Shown: positions 45,356 through 54,690, counted from the stretch's first letter. The stretch: DNA of 64,000 nt from Membranihabitans marinus (GCF_021729155.1 NZ_JAJQYA010000012.1:83259-147258), one strand, 5' to 3'. Translations and numbers: made by a program. Notes: generated by a model from the letters alone, not told the origin.

Positions 45356-45396
45356 AAAAGGCTCGAATTTCCACATTGGAAGTTCGAGCCTTTTAA
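45356..45396 (+). terminator. Intrinsic terminator
   Basis: Stem AAAAGGCTCGAA / TTCGAGCCTTTT with a loop of about 14 nt, followed by AATTAC. Directly after the lipoprotein gene. Confidence 0.85.
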
Positions 45397-45493
45397 TTAC
45401 ATTGGTTGTGAAAATCCTATTTGTGAATTACATACAATGTATTTCATATTAATCAGTGATGTGGATTTGTTTTTCGATACAATCGTTAGAACC

Positions 45494-46069
45494 ATGGATA
45501 AAATATACGATTTTTTGCAATCTATTACTTCAATAGACGAAGCTACCATCGAGGCGTTAAAACCTCTCTTTAAGCGAAAAGAATTGAAGAAAAATCAAAA
45601 TTTTATTGAGGCTGGTGTAAAGGCCAAAAAGATCGCCTTTTTAGAGAGTGGAATTCTCCGTGCCTATTACAGAAACGACGAAGGTCAAGAATACAATAAG
45701 CATTTCTTTATACCTCCTTGTTTTATTGGGGGATATTCGTCTTTGGTTTCAGGGAAGACCAATCAGATTATTCAACAGGCACTTACAGATTGTGTAATCT
45801 GGGAAGCCAATTACAGTGCATTGGTTCAACTCTATGGAGAACATCGTGATTTAGAACGAATGTCAAGAATTCTCTCAGAACAATTTTTTGTGCAAAAAGA
45901 ACAGCGAGAAGTTGAAATCGTTCTATTAAATGCCGATAAACGGTATGAAATTTTCAAAAGAGAATGGCCAGATCTCGAACAAATTATTCCCCAATATCAT
46001 ATTGCTTCCTATTTGGGCATCAGTCCAACCCAACTAAGTAGAATTAGAAGAGCCTCCATGAAAAAATAA
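45494..46069 (+). CDS. Crp/Fnr-family transcriptional regulator
   Basis: About 191 residues. A cyclic-nucleotide-type jelly-roll (residues about 20-110, with ESGILRAYYRNDEGQEY) is followed by a C-terminal winged helix containing IASYLGISPTQLSRIRR. I chose MDKIYDFL at 45494 as the start; the ATG at 45437 would add 19 residues that do not fit the family. No Fe-S cysteines like those of Fnr are seen. Its targets are unknown, but it lies upstream of the SDR-cupin pair. Confidence 0.85.
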   Translation: MDKIYDFLQSITSIDEATIEALKPLFKRKELKKNQNFIEAGVKAKKIAFLESGILRAYYRNDEGQEYNKHFFIPPCFIGGYSSLVSGKTNQIIQQALTDCVIWEANYSALVQLYGEHRDLERMSRILSEQFFVQKEQREVEIVLLNADKRYEIFKREWPDLEQIIPQYHIASYLGISPTQLSRIRRASMKK

Positions 46070-46312
46070 TTCATTTACATATGTAAAGGAATAGGAGTAT
46101 TTTCTTTTAGAGATTTGTATTGCACTAATGGGAGTTCCATGACTTGTCTATGGTTTAGCCTAAAGATGAGTTGTATTATTTTGAAGAAGATAATTTCCAT
46201 AAATAAGGAAAGTTATCTGAACTGTACTATAGATCTCCCTTTATCACTAGTCAATTATAAGGATGGATAGAAGTGAAGTCTATTTGTAGTTAACCATAAA
46301 AAGCGATACATC

Positions 46313-47041
46313 ATGAAAGTAGTTCAAAATAAAATTCTAATAACTGGAGGCAATAAAGGTATTGGATTGGCACTGGCGAAAAAGTTTATTAGTCTTGGCA
46401 ATGAAGTAATTATTGTGGGGCGAAATGAGGAAGATTTAAAGGCGGTCAAAGCAGATTTTCCTAAAATACACATATTTGCCTGTGATCTATCAAGACAAGA
46501 GGATATTGATAATCTATTACTCTTCATTGAAAGAGAACACCAAGATTTAAACATTCTAGTCAATAATGCAGGAATACAATACAATTATCATTTTTTAGAG
46601 GAAAAGCAGTTGTTAAATAAAATTGAATATGAGAGTCGAGTAAATTTTATGGCTCCTATAAAACTTACCGCATTGTTATTGCCCCTATTAGAAGCCAATG
46701 AGGATTCGGCTATCATTAATGTTTCGTCATCTTTGGCCATGGTTCCCAAAGCCAATGCCCCGGTATATTGTGCTACTAAAGCTGGACTACATGTATTTTC
46801 CAAAGCACTGAGAATGCAATTGGAGAAAACGAAAGTTTTTGAAATAATTCCATCCTTGGTAGATACGGCAATGACAGAGGGTAGAGGTAGGGATAAGATC
46901 TCTCCAGAGGAATTGGTCGAAGAATTTATTAAATCATTTAGTCGGGATGATTACGAAGTGAACATAGGAAAGGTGAAATTACTGCGTTTATTACAGCGCA
47001 TTTCTCCTCGATTAGCAAGTAAAATTGTAAATAAAAAATAG
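46313..47041 (+). CDS. Short-chain dehydrogenase/reductase (SDR)
   Basis: A 242-residue NAD(P)-dependent oxidoreductase of the Rossmann fold. TGGNKGIG binds the cofactor, NNAG and the catalytic Ser (NVSSSLAM) with YCATKAG (YxxxK) are all present. DltE/YdfG-like proteins are closest by pattern. It is followed after 2 bp by a cupin gene. Confidence 0.88.
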   Translation: MKVVQNKILITGGNKGIGLALAKKFISLGNEVIIVGRNEEDLKAVKADFPKIHIFACDLSRQEDIDNLLLFIEREHQDLNILVNNAGIQYNYHFLEEKQLLNKIEYESRVNFMAPIKLTALLLPLLEANEDSAIINVSSSLAMVPKANAPVYCATKAGLHVFSKALRMQLEKTKVFEIIPSLVDTAMTEGRGRDKISPEELVEEFIKSFSRDDYEVNIGKVKLLRLLQRISPRLASKIVNKK

Positions 47042-47043
47042 AT

Positions 47044-47550
47044 ATGAAAGAAGATTATACAAAGGACAAATTAGAGGATGAAGGCATAGTATTGGGGCCC
47101 AATGAAGGCGAGAAATACAGTTTTGGACCAAATTCTTTTACTTTTAAAGTGACCAGTGAATCCTCAAAAAATCAGTTGGGTGTATATGAAATCGTTTTAG
47201 GCCCAATGGCCATCGGGGCGAAGTTGCATTACCACCGATTTATGGACGAAACTTTTATTGTGATCCAAGGTAGATTAACCGTACAGATGGGGGATGAGGA
47301 ATATGAAGCCTCACCGGGTACCGTAGCTTATGCACCAAGATTTACACCACATGGATTCCGCAATGATACCGAAGAAGAAGTCAAACTAATCTTGGTATTT
47401 AATCCATCGTCTAATCGAGAGGGATTTTTTAGAGGATTAAAAGATATCCTCACCGAACTGCCTATCGATGGTGAAAAGTATTTAAAGTTGTATAATAAGT
47501 ACGATAGCTTTCCTGTAGATAGTGGAGATATGATTCCCACAAGAGAATAA
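47044..47550 (+). CDS. Cupin domain-containing protein
   Basis: A 168-residue single-cupin protein. Motif 1 is the metal-binding LHYHRFMDETFIVIQG, and motif 2 is PRFTPHGFRN. It may be an isomerase or a dioxygenase; the substrate is not evident. It is paired with the SDR gene, 2 bp apart. Confidence 0.85.
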   Translation: MKEDYTKDKLEDEGIVLGPNEGEKYSFGPNSFTFKVTSESSKNQLGVYEIVLGPMAIGAKLHYHRFMDETFIVIQGRLTVQMGDEEYEASPGTVAYAPRFTPHGFRNDTEEEVKLILVFNPSSNREGFFRGLKDILTELPIDGEKYLKLYNKYDSFPVDSGDMIPTRE

Positions 47551-47574
47551 TAATAATCTAATAAGTTGTCAATA

Positions 47575-47609
47575 AATAAATGAGGAATTGAAATAATTCT
47601 TCATTTATT
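47575..47609. terminator. Candidate bidirectional terminator hairpin
   Basis: 15 bp stem AATAAATGAGGAATT / AATTCTTCATTTATT (one G-T pair) with a 5-nt loop, between the convergent cupin gene and tetR. No T-run follows on the plus strand, so the call is moderate. Confidence 0.5.
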
Positions 47610-47843
47610 CATGGAAGGGTAGATTATTACATTAAAATCAGAACATTGGTCATTGTATCTTTTGATCTATGGCCAATATTTTGATCAATTATTGCCTTCG
47701 ATTTCTTCAATATTTTATCAAATGCATTTAATAAAATACCCTTTTCTATAGGAAGTATTATATGTAAAGCAGATTGAAAATATTAATCAATTCCTTGCTT
47801 TTCTATATTAACTTCCGAAGTTCGTATTTAAATTGTCCTTAGA

Positions 47844-48518
47844 TTAGGCCAGTAATTTGGCTAAGAAATAATTGAGCATCTCCTCCAATTCATTGACTTC
47901 ATTCTCCTCTACGCTAATATCGGTAAGCCTTGGAAGATGTTTGGCAAAATAGATTTGGTTGTTGGTCATCTCAAACATATTGGTGGCCAATGCATATGGA
48001 TATCTAAATTCTGGATTGATTTCTAAGATGACTTGAGAGAGAGAATTAACTAAAACTTCATAACTATTGAAAAATCCCTTGGAATTTTCGTGGTCCACCT
48101 TTTTGGTATGGTAGGTTTTTCCACCTTCTGCAATCACTATGTTTTGAAGCTTGGTTTCGTTTACAAATTCCACCACGGGATTGTCGTTAGAGGCAAACAC
48201 GAAAGAATGAATGATGATTTTTAGTTTCTTTTGTGGATCATTAACATTCATGGTATTGATGGAAATTAAGTAATTGACCCATTCCCAATACCAATTCATT
48301 AAATAGAGCAGTAAAAGATGCTTGTTTTCAAAGTATCTATAGATGGATGCTTCTGTACATTGAATAGATTCTGATAATTTCTTGAAAGTGAAGCATTCAA
48401 AGCCAAAATCATCGATTAAATTTATACTGTGTTGGATTATTTTTTTTCCTAGTTTGGAGTCTTGAGGGTCTTTTAAATACAAACCATTATTCAAGGCTAT
48501 TCTTATTCCTATACTCAT
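47844..48518 (-). CDS. TetR/AcrR-family transcriptional regulator
   Basis: A 224-residue protein. The N-terminal helix-turn-helix includes FTFKKLSESIQCTEASIYRYFENKH (written here only in parts: FTFKKLSESIQ and ASIYRYFENKH), which is the TetR signature; the rest is the helical ligand-binding domain. It is divergent from the hypothetical-carbonic anhydrase-DUF2490 operon, with a perfect inverted repeat between, so it probably controls that operon and itself. Confidence 0.88.
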   Translation of the reverse strand: MSIGIRIALNNGLYLKDPQDSKLGKKIIQHSINLIDDFGFECFTFKKLSESIQCTEASIYRYFENKHLLLLYLMNWYWEWVNYLISINTMNVNDPQKKLKIIIHSFVFASNDNPVVEFVNETKLQNIVIAEGGKTYHTKKVDHENSKGFFNSYEVLVNSLSQVILEINPEFRYPYALATNMFEMTNNQIYFAKHLPRLTDISVEENEVNELEEMLNYFLAKLLA

Positions 48519-48615
48519 CCTGATCGTTCAATTGAAATATGGACTGTTATACCATTTACCTGTGTAAACTAAATTTTGATAAGACAAAGATAACAAAGTT
48601 TAACAATAAAAAATG

Positions 48616-48649
48616 ATAGTAATACTATTATTTAAATTAGTATTACTAT
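48616..48649. promoter_or_regulatory. Candidate TetR operator
   Basis: ATAGTAATACTA (48616-48627), 10-bp spacer, TAGTATTACTAT (48638-48649). The 12-bp arms are perfect and lie in the divergent region between tetR (start 48518) and the operon (start 48691). Each arm is itself nearly palindromic. Confidence 0.7.
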
Positions 48650-48690
48650 TTTTACACTTAGATTTTTGTTAAATCATAATTAAAGAATTT

Positions 48691-49194
48691 ATGAAGAAAA
48701 GTCTTTTTTTGAAATTAAAAAGAGAATTACCTTCAAGTTTATACTTCTTATCTAGTGCTATATTTTTATTCCAAAGTATAGCTCCAATCAGTAACACAAG
48801 TCATTTTTTTTCCAATATATCAAGCCTTAATGAAATAGAAAATGAGATGGATAAGGTGGATTTGGAATTTTTTCAATTCTATGAAAATCAGAATATCCCA
48901 TTTGAGAATAAAGAGACTATTACCCCTCATGCCCATGATGTCAATAAATGGAAAGATATAGTCAATACTTCGGCATTGTCCGGATTACATGGGTTGAGTA
49001 ATCGATTTCTCAGTCTTACATTTTTACTTCACCGCGACATAAATAAGCATGAGTATCTCTCTTTGTGCACTTCTATCCAGCATATGGATGATTACGAAAC
49101 TTATCTGGCTATAAAACTTATACCTATTCAAATTATAGATTCCAAACGAAGAGAATGGATTCGATTCAAATACAAAAATTATTTTTTAACATAA
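48691..49194 (+). CDS. Hypothetical protein in carbonic anhydrase operon
   Basis: A 167-residue protein that I do not recognise. It has a basic N-terminus and one hydrophobic segment (SSLYFLSSAIFLFQSIA, about 15-31), which could be a signal anchor, followed by an acidic helical region and a basic end. It is 12 bp before the carbonic anhydrase gene and behind the candidate TetR operator. Confidence 0.6.
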   Translation: MKKSLFLKLKRELPSSLYFLSSAIFLFQSIAPISNTSHFFSNISSLNEIENEMDKVDLEFFQFYENQNIPFENKETITPHAHDVNKWKDIVNTSALSGLHGLSNRFLSLTFLLHRDINKHEYLSLCTSIQHMDDYETYLAIKLIPIQIIDSKRREWIRFKYKNYFLT

Positions 49195-49206
49195 AGCAGA
49201 TTTTAT

Positions 49207-49836
49207 ATGAAAGCACACACGCGATTAACCCAAGCAACCATGACACCTGAAAAGTCACTAGAATTTTTGAAAGAAGGTAATTTAAGATTTCAAAAGAATC
49301 TAAAAGCCAACAGAAATCTATTGGAACAGGTGAATGATACGAGTGAGGGACAATTTCCTTTTGCAACGATATTGAGTTGTATTGATTCCCGTGTATCGGC
49401 AGAATTGGTTTTCGACCAGGGATTAGGGGATATATTTAGTGTTCGAATTGCCGGTAACTTTGTCAATGAAGATATATTGGGCAGTATGGAATTTGCTTGT
49501 AAATTGGCTGGCACCAAGCTAATTGTTGTCTTGGGACACACTTCTTGTGGAGCAGTTAAGGGCGCTTGCGACGATGCCAAGCTCGGCAATTTAACCGCAA
49601 TGTTGTCTAAGATCAAACCAGCAGTAGAGGCAGTAGCTGAACCTAGTGATGCAAATCTTCGAAATTCAAAGAATTTAGATTTTGTAGATGCGGTTTCGGC
49701 GAAAAATGTTCATTTGACTATCGATAGAATTATTGAAGAGAGTGAAGTATTGGCAGAGATGCAGGACAAAGGAGAGATTAAAATAATTGGTGCTATGTAT
49801 GATATTAATACAGGTGCAGTTACTTTTTACGAATAA
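49207..49836 (+). CDS. Beta-class carbonic anhydrase
   Basis: Hydrates CO2 to bicarbonate. Zinc ligands are Cys58, His111 and Cys114 (LSCIDSR and GHTSCG), with the Asp60-Arg62 dyad. The 209 residues are normal length. It is the middle gene of the operon, between the hypothetical protein and DUF2490. Confidence 0.94.
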   Translation: MKAHTRLTQATMTPEKSLEFLKEGNLRFQKNLKANRNLLEQVNDTSEGQFPFATILSCIDSRVSAELVFDQGLGDIFSVRIAGNFVNEDILGSMEFACKLAGTKLIVVLGHTSCGAVKGACDDAKLGNLTAMLSKIKPAVEAVAEPSDANLRNSKNLDFVDAVSAKNVHLTIDRIIEESEVLAEMQDKGEIKIIGAMYDINTGAVTFYE

Positions 49837-49864
49837 AAGTCAAAATTTCAATTTTATTTAAAAT

Positions 49865-50530
49865 ATGAAGAAATTTATAGGATTGGCAGCATTAATTTTT
49901 ACATTAATGCTGCCCAATTATAGTATAGGGCAGGATAGTAATTTAGGGAATTGGCTTATTTATTTTGGGAATAAGAAACTCAATGATAAATGGAATATTC
50001 ATCATGAGGTTCAATATCGAAACTACAATGCCATCGGCGATCTCGAACAGTTGTTGTTGAGGTCGGGACTGGGTTATAGTTTCAATGAAGGCAAGAACAA
50101 TGTATTGCTGGGATATGGTTTTATCGCTTCAGAAAACTATGTCGATGACGAAAACAAGGTCAATGTCAATGAGCACAGGATTTATCAACAATTTATCTCC
50201 ACACAATTTATAGGGAAGGTGAAACTAAGCCATCGTTATCGCTTTGAACAGCGCTTTGTAGAAGATGACTTTAAGATGAGGTTTCGCTATTTCCTAACCA
50301 CAAATATTCCCTTGTTTAAAGTTGGGAAAGATTTGAACCAGGTATATTTATCGGCTTACAATGAAATTTTCCTCAATAGCCAATCTGCTGTTTTCGATCG
50401 AAACAGGACTTATGGCGGATTGGGATATCATATTAATAAAGGGATTAAGGTGGAATTGGGTTATATGAACCAGTTCTTTGAAGTCGGTGGAAGAGATCAA
50501 ATAAATATGATTGCTTTCGTCAATTTTTAA
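49865..50530 (+). CDS. DUF2490 outer-membrane protein
   Basis: A 221-residue secreted protein with signal ending GQDSN. The mature start GNWLIYFGNKKL and the middle KVKLSHRYRFEQRFVE are typical of DUF2490 barrels, with alternating strand residues and a C-terminal aromatic (FVNF). In Bacteroidota it often occurs with SulP or carbonic anhydrase genes; here it follows carbonic anhydrase by 28 bp. Confidence 0.8.
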   Translation: MKKFIGLAALIFTLMLPNYSIGQDSNLGNWLIYFGNKKLNDKWNIHHEVQYRNYNAIGDLEQLLLRSGLGYSFNEGKNNVLLGYGFIASENYVDDENKVNVNEHRIYQQFISTQFIGKVKLSHRYRFEQRFVEDDFKMRFRYFLTTNIPLFKVGKDLNQVYLSAYNEIFLNSQSAVFDRNRTYGGLGYHINKGIKVELGYMNQFFEVGGRDQINMIAFVNF

Positions 50531-50587
50531 TGATTGACGAATTTCTATTATTCAATAGAGAAATTATCACATCAAGTTTCATTCTTT

Positions 50588-50617
50588 AAAGGGGCTTTAT
50601 TATCGTCCCTTTTTTCC
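50588..50617 (+). terminator. Intrinsic terminator after the DUF2490 gene
   Basis: AAAGGGGC, 8-nt loop, GTCCCTTT then TTTCC. An eight-pair stem with one G-T pair. Confidence 0.7.
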
Positions 50618-50802
50618 TTATTTAAAGTGAATTTTGATTATATTTTAGTGGTTGGATTTCAATGGTGAAATATTCTGAGATATACAATTCGAGGTATGAC
50701 CATCATATATCTTCATCGACAGAATAATGGGACTCTGTCCATGATAATGAGATAGGTGTTTTAATCGTTAATCTAGAAGAAGGTATAGAAAGTACTGAAA
50801 CC

Positions 50803-51849
50803 ATGGATAAAATAGCTATTTTATATCAATTCCAGCCTGCTCCTCAACGTCAAGGTCTTATAAAACCTATGAAACCTGGAGGGTATGCTGATAGTGGGGC
50901 TGATATTGCCTTTGAATTGATTAAAAACGGTTGGAATATTATTACTCCAGTAGATGAACCGAAAGTATGGAAGGATAGCGACTGGGTCTTTCCCGATCAT
51001 CGCGAAGGGATACAAGATGCAATTAAAAAAGGTAGCAATATATTATGGTTGAATACGGTATTGCATAGCCGTCACGCTATTTTGGATAATTTGCATAAGG
51101 ATATTCGAATAATTGGTCATTTGCCCTCACTCGTAGATGAATACGATAATAAATGGACAACCAGTCAGTGGTTGAAGTCTCAGAATATTCCAACTCCCAA
51201 TTCCATTTTAATCAAAGAGGAAGACAAGAATAGTGAATTTGATATTCGTTTTCCAGTCGTCTTGAAACCCATTCTCGGTAGGGGCAGTCAGGGCGTGTTA
51301 ATGGTGGCCAATGCAATGGCGTTGAAGGAAAAGTTAATTGAAGTTTTCTCGAGTAAAAGATTTGGTTCTTCCATTTATTTAGAAGAATTTCTTACTGGTC
51401 AGGAAATTACGATTACGGTAATGCCTGCAGGAAAATATCGATACAAATCATCGACTGAATATATTGAAAAGCCATGGTGTTTGCCCGTCGTCACACGATT
51501 TAATCATCATCGTGGAATAGCGCCCTATAATGGAGTAGTGGCTGTAGTACAAAATAGTAGATTACTTGATGTCTCGCAACAAAATACCAAGGAAGTTCAA
51601 GATGCAGTTATTTGTTGTGAAAAAGTCGGGCACTTATTAAAAATTAGAGCTCCTATCAGAATTGATTGCAGAGCAGATGATACTGGAAAATTTTATTTAT
51701 TCGATATTAACTTAAAACCCAATATGACTGGGCCATCTAGAGAACATCGTTTAAATCAAGATAGTTTAACATCTCTGGCAGCAAGTGGCTTGGGCTGGAC
51801 TTATACCGATTTGTTGGAAAATATTATTCGTCAATCTTGGAAGATATAG
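50803..51849 (+). CDS. ATP-grasp domain protein (D-Ala-D-Ala ligase-like)
   Basis: A 348-residue protein. VVLKPILGRGSQGVLMV is the ATP-binding loop, YLEEFLTGQEITITVM the central strand pair, RIDCRA and FDINLKPNMTG the metal- and substrate-binding end. The N-terminal pre-ATP-grasp domain contains PSLVDEYDNKW. It probably joins a carboxylate and an amine through an acyl phosphate; the substrate is not known. Its stop codon is directly followed by the long heptamer array. Confidence 0.8.
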   Translation: MDKIAILYQFQPAPQRQGLIKPMKPGGYADSGADIAFELIKNGWNIITPVDEPKVWKDSDWVFPDHREGIQDAIKKGSNILWLNTVLHSRHAILDNLHKDIRIIGHLPSLVDEYDNKWTTSQWLKSQNIPTPNSILIKEEDKNSEFDIRFPVVLKPILGRGSQGVLMVANAMALKEKLIEVFSSKRFGSSIYLEEFLTGQEITITVMPAGKYRYKSSTEYIEKPWCLPVVTRFNHHRGIAPYNGVVAVVQNSRLLDVSQQNTKEVQDAVICCEKVGHLLKIRAPIRIDCRADDTGKFYLFDINLKPNMTGPSREHRLNQDSLTSLAASGLGWTYTDLLENIIRQSWKI

Positions 51850-51865
51850 GGGGATATCTTAATTG

Positions 51866-52439
51866 AATGGTTAATGGTTAATGGCTAATGGTTAATGGCT
51901 AATGGTTAATGGTTAATGGCTAATGGTTAATGGTTAATGGCTAATGGTTAATGGTTAATGGTTAATGGTTAATGGTTAATGGTTAATGGTTAATGGCTAA
52001 TGGTTAATGGTTAATGGCTAATGGTTAATGGCTAATGGTTAATGGCTAATGGTTAATGATTAATGGTTAATGGTTAATGGCTAATGGCTAATGGTTAATG
52101 ATTAATGGTTAATGATTAATGGTTAATGGCTAATGGTTAATGGTTAATGGCTAATGGTTAATGGTTAATGGCTAATGGTTAATGGCTAATGGCTAATGGT
52201 TAATGGCTAATGGCTAATGGTTAATGGTTAATGATTAATGATTAATGGCTAATGGTTAATGGTTAATGGTTAATGATTAATGGTTAATGGCTAATGGTTA
52301 ATGGTTAATGGTTAATGGCTAATGGTTAATGGTTAATGGCTAATGGTTAATGATTAATGGTTAATGGCTAATGGTTAATGGCTAATGGTTAATGATTAAT
52401 GGCTAATGATTAATGGTTAATTGCAAATCGCTAATGGCT
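51866..52439 (+). repeat. Heptamer tandem array 2 (79 in-register units plus three degenerate)
   Basis: Units AATGGTT, AATGGCT and AATGATT run without one insertion or deletion from 51866 to 52418, then three degenerate units. The changes are transitions at positions 5 and 6 only. It begins 16 bases after the stop codon of the ATP-grasp gene, on the same strand. Confidence 0.97.
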
Positions 52440-52823
52440 AAATGTAATTCTTATTATCACTATAACTATGGTGAAGAAGTTGTAAGGTTGATATATTCTT
52501 GAATGATAATAGGTAATCATAGGTCAGTCCAATACCTAAGTCCATTGAAATAGCAATGGACTTAGGTATTTAAAGAAGATTAAACGAAACATCGATCAAA
52601 GGCCAAATTCATGAGTCGGTATAGGGTTTTTGACCGATCCCCAAACTGAATGTATGAATGGCGATTTGTATATTGCTTCCTAAATTCAATCTAAAAGATT
52701 GGTTTGGTAATCAATCTTGGAAAATTGTCCATCAATAGACGGATTTTGTCCATTTTTTAAGGTGAAAAGTCGTCACATCTTTACATTGTCAATAATGGCA
52801 TTCTAATTTTAAATCTAAGAAAA
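52440..52823. other. Intergenic region with long hairpin
   Basis: AT-rich sequence with no gene. Its main feature is a perfect 17-bp inverted repeat at 52531-52570, given separately. The sequence GTCACATCTTTACATTGTC lies about 50 bp before the carboxymuconolactone-decarboxylase-like gene, but no consensus promoter is sure. Confidence 0.6.
52531..52570. repeat. Perfect 17-bp inverted repeat
   Basis: AATACCTAAGTCCATTG (52531-52547), 6-nt loop, CAATGGACTTAGGTATT (52554-52570). There is no T-run on either side, so it is not a normal terminator. Its role is unknown. Confidence 0.85.
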
Positions 52824-53369
52824 ATGGAAAATGTAACTGGAACGACTTTTAATGTCCCTACAAAGAATGATGTTTCTCCTGTCAATCAAGAGATATTCGA
52901 ATCTATGAACAAATCCTTGGGATTCGTCCCCAATCTGTATGCTACCATGGCCTATTCAGATCATGGTTTAAAAAGATATTTAGATTATCAAAATGCTAAA
53001 ACTTCATTTTCTAACAAGGAAAAAGAAGTTATCAATCTTATCGTCAGTCAGGTGAATCAATGTATTTACTGTCAGAGTGCCCATACCGTAATCGGCAAGA
53101 TGAATGGATTTAGTGAAGAGGAAATTCTCGATATTCGCAGAGGGAAAAGCGACAATGCCAAATATAATGCATTGGTGAAATTAGCTGCCGATATTACTCA
53201 AAATCGTGGAAAGGTTAGCGATGATCTCTTAGAGGATTTTTTCGCACAAGGTTATAATAAAGGACATTTAATTGATCTTATTATTCAAGTAAGTGATAAA
53301 ACGGCCATGAATTATACCCATAATTTGACCCAAATACCGGTGGATTTCCCGATAGCAGAAAGTATATAA
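52824..53369 (+). CDS. Carboxymuconolactone decarboxylase / AhpD-like peroxidase-related protein
   Basis: A 181-residue helical protein. CIYCQSAHTVIGK gives the CxxC...H redox motif of AhpD-like proteins, and PVNQEIFESMNKSLGFVPN is the family N-terminus. It may work as an alkyl hydroperoxidase-like reductase. It is a single-gene unit with its own terminator. Confidence 0.88.
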   Translation: MENVTGTTFNVPTKNDVSPVNQEIFESMNKSLGFVPNLYATMAYSDHGLKRYLDYQNAKTSFSNKEKEVINLIVSQVNQCIYCQSAHTVIGKMNGFSEEEILDIRRGKSDNAKYNALVKLAADITQNRGKVSDDLLEDFFAQGYNKGHLIDLIIQVSDKTAMNYTHNLTQIPVDFPIAESI

Positions 53370-53378
53370 TGAATGATT

Positions 53379-53411
53379 AGGGTTAGATCAATGGGATCTG
53401 ACCCTTTTTTA
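53379..53411 (+). terminator. Intrinsic terminator
   Basis: AGGGTTAGATC / GATCTGACCCT with a 5-nt loop, then TTTTTTA. Confidence 0.9.
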
Positions 53412-53805
53412 TATTATTGCAATAAATTATTTTCAGTATTGTATAAATAATCATCTTTATAATACTGAAAATAATTTTTCAAACCAATTGTTTATCAATG
53501 AAGTAGGACGTGTAGTCCTCGGAATGCCGTAAAGTAATGAGAGATAGGTATAGAGTAAAAGCTATTTCTATCATTTACAGAATCCTATGGAATCTACTTT
53601 ATTGTATTGCTACAGTCATCATTATTCTGATCTTCTTTCAGTATATGAAGTTTTAGATCTTATTATTTTTCCTATCTAATAATATATCAATAGGTTAGCA
53701 CTTAGATAGGGCAAAAAATGGCCTCATTTTTAAAAAAGATATTGGATAGGTTTTGTATTTTCGGTAGCATAGGATAAAAGAAAAAGTTTAAATAGATTGA
53801 AATCG
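53412..53805. other. Intergenic region upstream of the AraC gene
   Basis: No gene. It contains a perfect 17-bp inverted repeat at 53424-53477. The rest is AT-rich. Confidence 0.6.
53424..53477. repeat. Perfect 17-bp inverted repeat
   Basis: AAATTATTTTCAGTATT (53424-53440) and AATACTGAAAATAATTT (53461-53477) with a 20-nt loop. It lies just after the terminator of the AhpD-like gene and about 330 bp before the AraC gene. Confidence 0.8.
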
Positions 53806-54690
53806 ATGAATAAAAAGAATAATCTAACCCTCACCAATAAGCAGAATGGAAATCTAGCTTTTAAAATATATAATTTAGAGAATAATCACTCCCTAGATCA
53901 CATTCAGAGATTGAATTATTATTCAATCATATGGATTAAAAAGGGGAGAGGAAGAGTTAAAGCGGATTTTTCGGAATATAAATTTGAAGATAATACCATG
54001 TTTTCATTTTCACCCTATCAACCCTTTATGGTAGAGGAAGAGGGAGGATTACAAGGAGTGGTAATTAATTTTCATCCTGACTTTTTTTGTATCCATAAGC
54101 ATCATAGAGATGTAGCATGTGAAGGAGTACTTTTCAATAATATCTATAATCCTCCGGTGACTGTGGTTGATTTGGTTACGCAATCAAAATTCGAAGTTGT
54201 CATCGATCAAATAATAGATGAATTGCAAAATCCAGCATTAGCTCAATATGAATTACTTATATCTTATTTAAAGATTTTTCTTATTACTGCATCTAGACTA
54301 AAAGCTGCTCAACAGAGTTTTGTTTCAGCTGATGATCAAAAGAATGATCATCCCCAGGTATTGCAAAAGCTAATGGACTACATCAATAATCACTACAAGA
54401 CCAAACACTCGGCGAGTGAATATGCCGATATGTTGGCCATCAGTCAAAAAGCATTGGCTAAATTGACTAAAACTTATTTCAATAAGACATTAACTGATCT
54501 TATTGCTGAACGTATAGTAATAGAAGCCAAAAGAGAATTGTATTTGACAGGAAAGACGGTTAAAGAAATTGCCTATGAATTGGGCTACGATGATGAATAT
54601 TATTTTAGTCGTTTTTTTAAGAAAAATGCCGATGTATCTCCCCAGTTGTATAGAGAAACCGTGGGATTTGACCGTGCTTCTGTTTCATAA
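53806..54690 (+). CDS. AraC-family transcriptional regulator
   Basis: About 294 residues. N-terminal cupin-like sensing domain, then the double helix-turn-helix with YADMLAISQKALAKLTK and AYELGYDDEYYFSRFFKK. The ATG at 53806 is preferred; a TTG three codons earlier is possible. The next gene, 350 bp downstream, is the haloperoxidase-like lipoprotein, which has a palindrome just before its start. Confidence 0.9.
   Translation: MNKKNNLTLTNKQNGNLAFKIYNLENNHSLDHIQRLNYYSIIWIKKGRGRVKADFSEYKFEDNTMFSFSPYQPFMVEEEGGLQGVVINFHPDFFCIHKHHRDVACEGVLFNNIYNPPVTVVDLVTQSKFEVVIDQIIDELQNPALAQYELLISYLKIFLITASRLKAAQQSFVSADDQKNDHPQVLQKLMDYINNHYKTKHSASEYADMLAISQKALAKLTKTYFNKTLTDLIAERIVIEAKRELYLTGKTVKEIAYELGYDDEYYFSRFFKKNADVSPQLYRETVGFDRASVS

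Noticed and set aside
51866..52439. Telomere or CRISPR interpretation of the heptamer array
   Set aside because: It is an internal, uninterrupted 7-bp repeat with no spacers and genes on both sides.
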